A stretch of 8,238 nucleotides of DNA from CAZWXH01 sp964637725. GTDB taxonomy: Bacteria; Bacillota_I; Bacilli_A; Erysipelotrichales; Coprobacillaceae. Below, in pieces: positions 6,315-8,238 of the stretch; position 1 is the stretch's first letter; each line of letters begins with the position of its first letter. The notes beneath the pieces are model-generated. The model worked only from the letters and a program-made list of their open reading frames with translations, did not search any database and was not told the origin of the DNA. The DNA is taken from the NCBI GenBank assembly GCA_964637725.1, contig CAZWXH010000082.1, forward strand, positions 1-8,238, written 5' to 3'. Both the position numbers and the translations under genes were made by a program.

Positions 6315-6369
6315 CTTCTATTTATTTTGAACTTTCAATATTAAAAATGTGTAATCATATTCATGATGA
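6315..6369 (+). repeat. Right copy of the 55-base direct repeat flanking the gap
   Basis: Identical to 6160-6214 and starting at the first base after the Ns. An ATG inside it at 6347 gives the false impression of a new gene start; it is an internal Met of dnaX and has no ribosome site. Confidence 0.9.
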
Positions 6370-7276
6370 TAAAGCGTTACAAAGTATTCCTGAAGTTATA
6401 AAACCTATAGATACTGTTCAACCAATAATTGAAACAACACAAACAGAAGTTTTAAATGAGCCTATTGAAGACTTACAAGAAACTCCTGTTGTTGAAGAAA
6501 AAGTAGAAGAAATAAATAATGAGAAAACTATTGAAATAAAAGAAGATACTTCAGAAGTCATTCAAGAAGATTTATCAGAAGAAATTATTGAAGATAAGAC
6601 TATTAATGTTGAAGAACATGAGGAAATTGTTGAAATAACAGAAGATGTTTCAGAAGTTATTCAAGAAGACTTATCAGAAGAAATTATTGAAGAAGAGACT
6701 ATTGATGTTGAAGAATCTTATAGTGAAGTAGAGGAAATTCCAACTTTTGAATTTGAAAAACAAGAAGAAGTGAGTGATGAAGTATCAGATAATGTTATTG
6801 TTGATAAAAATGATGTTATGAATATACTTGTTCAAGCCAATCGTAATATTCTTCAGAGTGTTCAAGAAAGATGGCCAATCATTAAACGTTATTTAGCGAA
6901 TCTTAATACTGCTAAGAGTGCATCTATGTTATGTGATGGGACGGCTGTTGCAGCATGTCAAGGTGGTTTAATTATTGCCTTTGAACATCAACCATCAGTT
7001 AATGCAGTTAATTATTATAAGAATTATAAACAACTAAGTGGTTTTTTAAATGAAGTTCTTGGTCAAGAATTTAAGTTTGTTGCTTTACAACAAGATGAAT
7101 GGTTAAAAACAAGAAGTCATTTTATTGAATTAAAGAAACAAGATCAATTACCTCAAGGGCATGATATTACATTAAAACATATAGATTCACAGGATTTAAA
7201 TTATGTTGACTTAAATGAAGCTCAAGAATTAGCAGTTGAATTATTTGGGGATATTGTTGAATTTAAGGAGGATTAG
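6315..7276 (+). CDS. dnaX: DNA polymerase III subunit tau/gamma, C-terminal part (continuation of dnaX)
   Basis: The second half of the same gene; codons are in frame from 6317. After the duplicated stretch comes a long, very acidic linker rich in Glu, Ile and Val (about residues 361-507 of the joined protein), containing a 33-residue repeat, then a C-terminal domain (about 508-661) beginning V-M-N-I-L-V-Q-A-N-R-N, which contains R-W-P-I-I-K-R-Y-L-A-N-L. This is the tau-specific region that in Firmicutes contacts the replicative polymerase and helicase. The joined length of 661 exceeds the roughly 560 residues of the Bacillus subtilis protein, and the acidic linker accounts for the difference. 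The stop at 7274-7276 lies one base before the ybaB ATG, so the two are translationally linked. Confidence 0.9.
6542..6715 (+). repeat. Two-copy acidic coding repeat in the dnaX linker
   Basis: Bases 6542-6616 and 6641-6715 are 75-base copies differing at 7 positions, spaced with a 99-base period (33 codons). Each encodes E-D-x-S-E-V-I-Q-E-D-L-S-E-E-I-I-E followed by a T-I-x-V-E-E tail. Changes are mostly synonymous or acidic-for-acidic, showing an in-frame duplication kept under selection for charge. Confidence 0.88.
7265..7271 (+). promoter_or_regulatory. Ribosome binding site deciding the ybaB start
   Basis: AAGGAGG, a full-strength site, is six bases before the ATG at 7278 and lies inside the last codons of dnaX. 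The in-frame ATG at 7236 lies upstream of this site and would only add 14 residues overlapping dnaX. Confidence 0.8.
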
Positions 7277-7277
7277 G

Positions 7278-7586
7278 ATGAATTTTAATAATTTAGTGCA
7301 ACAAGCACAACTAATGCAAAGAAAAGTAACTAAGGCAAAAAAAGAATATGATGAAAAAGAATTTGAAATAGAATGTCAAAGTCATTTTATTACTGGTAAA
7401 ATGACAGGTGATTTAAGAATTAGAGAAATAAATATAGATCCTTCTTTAATGAATTCTGAAAGCAAAGAAGATTTAGAAGATATTCTTATCGCAACAATTA
7501 ATCAAATGACACAAAAGATTAGTAAAGAAAGGGAAGATACAATCGATAAACTAACAAACGGTGTAGATGTATCTGCGTTTCTATAA
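7278..7586 (+). CDS. ybaB: YbaB/EbfC family nucleoid-associated protein
   Basis: A 102-residue protein at the position of yaaK/ybaB, between dnaX and recR, where this family is found in most bacteria. Family features seen: the N-terminal helix with N-L-V-Q-Q-A-Q-L-M-Q, the I-N-I-D-P-S-L-M strand and turn, E-D-L-E-D-I-L-I-A-T-I-N-Q in the second long helix, and a closing T-N-G-V-D-V. Members form dimers that bind DNA as tweezers; the cellular role is loosely defined. The usual glycine-rich A-G-G-G-x-V-K-V strand in the middle is not recognisable here (S-H-F-I-T-G-K-M-T-G instead), so it is a divergent member. The stop codon shares its last base with the recR ATG (TAATG). Confidence 0.88.
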   Translation: MNFNNLVQQAQLMQRKVTKAKKEYDEKEFEIECQSHFITGKMTGDLRIREINIDPSLMNSESKEDLEDILIATINQMTQKISKEREDTIDKLTNGVDVSAFL

Positions 7587-8179
7587 TGGAATATCCTAAT
7601 TCTTTTGAAGAACTTGTAGAATGCTTTAAAATGTTACCAGGAATTGGTGGCAAAGGGGCAGAAAGAATGGTTTATCATATTCTTGATATGGATAAAGAAA
7701 ATGTTGCTAGATTTTCCAAAGCATTAATAGATGTGAAAGAAAAAATCAAACATTGCCGAAAATGCGGTCATATATGTGAAAGTGACCTTTGTGAAATATG
7801 TCAGGATAACTCAAGAGACCAGTCAACAATATGTGTCGTTGAATCGCCTAAAGATGTATTTGCGATGGAAAAGATGAAAGAGTATCATGGATTATATCAT
7901 GTATTACATGGAACAATGTCTATTATGGATGGTAAGACTATTGAAGATTTAAACATTCATTCTCTTTTTGAAAGATTGGACGATCATATCAAGGAAGTCA
8001 TTATTGCGACAAATCCAACAAGAGAAGGAGAAACAACGGCTTTATTCTTAGCCAAGTTACTCGCAAAACAAAATATATCTGCTTCTAGAATAGCGAACGG
8101 TTTACCAATTGGTGGAAATTTAGACTATGCTGACGAATTAACACTTTTAAAATCTCTAGAAGGAAGAAAGAAAATGTAA
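7586..8179 (+). CDS. recR: Recombination mediator protein RecR
   Basis: A 197-residue DNA repair protein that with RecO (and RecF) loads RecA on single-stranded DNA at gaps. Domains in order: helix-hairpin-helix L-P-G-I-G-G-K-G-A-E-R-M at 17-28; a four-Cys zinc finger, Cys57, Cys60, Cys69 and Cys72, with the same spacing as Escherichia coli RecR; a Toprim domain from about 80, with Glu86 in V-V-E-S-P-K-D; A-T-N-P-T-R-E-G-E-T-T-A; and the G-L-P-I-G-G-N-L-D-Y-A-D-E-L-T-L ending. Length is standard. The ATG overlaps the ybaB stop by one base and no ribosome site is visible upstream, so translation probably depends on ribosomes finishing ybaB. The stop codon overlaps the terminator. Confidence 0.96.
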   Translation: MEYPNSFEELVECFKMLPGIGGKGAERMVYHILDMDKENVARFSKALIDVKEKIKHCRKCGHICESDLCEICQDNSRDQSTICVVESPKDVFAMEKMKEYHGLYHVLHGTMSIMDGKTIEDLNIHSLFERLDDHIKEVIIATNPTREGETTALFLAKLLAKQNISASRIANGLPIGGNLDYADELTLLKSLEGRKKM

Positions 8180-8212
8180 TCACCTCATATAAATTAATGA
8201 GGTGATTTTTTT
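8178..8212 (+). terminator. Intrinsic terminator behind recR
   Basis: ATCACCTCAT at 8179-8188 pairs perfectly with ATGAGGTGAT at 8197-8206, extended by A8178-T8207, around an eight-base loop and followed by seven Ts to 8212. It is the strongest hairpin in the window and closes the dnaX-ybaB-recR unit. Confidence 0.88.
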
Positions 8213-8238
8213 GATTAGAAGAATAACAAAGTTATTTT
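8211..8238 (+). CDS. Possible start of a further gene (TTG start, partial)
   Basis: A TTG at 8211 opens a frame reading (M)-I-R-R-I-T-K-L-F to the window edge without a stop. GAGGTGA at 8199-8205, the 3' arm of the recR terminator, stands five bases upstream and could serve as its ribosome site. Nine residues are too few to identify a family, and the match may be chance. Confidence 0.25.

Noticed and set aside
6160..6369. Mobile element or CRISPR-like repeat at the gap
   Set aside because: The repeat is coding sequence of dnaX, identical and exactly abutting the Ns, with no inverted ends or spacer pattern; contig overlap explains it.
6347..7276. A separate gene starting at the ATG at 6347
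   Set aside because: The ATG is inside the duplicated 55 bases, has no ribosome site, and the protein is the tau C-terminal half; it is the continuation of dnaX.

Overview
The window is AT-rich, with A/T-ending codons, strong AGGAG-type ribosome sites and short A/U-rich terminators, so it is a low-GC Firmicute. The small SRP RNA without an Alu domain, the serS / scr / tadA / dnaX / ybaB / recR neighbourhood and the general protein style suggest an Erysipelotrichales-like gut bacterium. That placement is an inference. The sequence is a draft assembly: 100 Ns interrupt dnaX.

Layout, all on the + strand. (1) 2-80: the last 16 codons of seryl-tRNA synthetase and its terminator. (2) 100-4492: a four-gene cassette with its own extended -10 promoter, encoding an adenylating enzyme, a 76-residue carrier protein, a membrane-bound O-acyltransferase (MBOAT) and a membrane-anchored SGNH-type transferase. 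It has the architecture of the dlt operon (teichoic acid D-alanylation), in the order A-C-B-D. (3) 4497-4618: SRP RNA gene with a near-consensus promoter. (4) 4632-5106: tadA, whose ribosome site begins immediately behind the SRP RNA U-tract, then a terminator. (5) 5111-8212: dnaX - ybaB - recR, tightly spaced, ending in a terminator. (6) 8211-8238: possibly the first codons of another gene.

The cassette is the interesting part. Its logic is that of Dlt: the ligase activates a carboxylic acid and loads it on the carrier protein, the MBOAT moves the acyl group across the membrane, and the SGNH protein hands it to a cell-envelope polymer. Three things differ from textbook Dlt. The ligase has Ser198 and Ala270 where characterised DltA enzymes have the amino-group-binding Asp and the chirality-controlling Cys. 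No dltX microprotein is present. The MBOAT itself ends in F-I-Y-A-Q-F, which fits the FxYxxF acyl-shuttle motif normally carried by DltX. I therefore read it as a DltX-fused acylation system whose cargo may not be D-alanine.

The rest is a conserved housekeeping block (decoding, protein targeting, replication, recombination repair). In Bacillus subtilis, as I recall it, tadA precedes scr; here the order is reversed, and the acylation cassette sits between serS and that block. The dnaX gap looks artificial: the same 55 bases lie on both sides of the Ns, and collapsing them restores one 661-residue reading frame.
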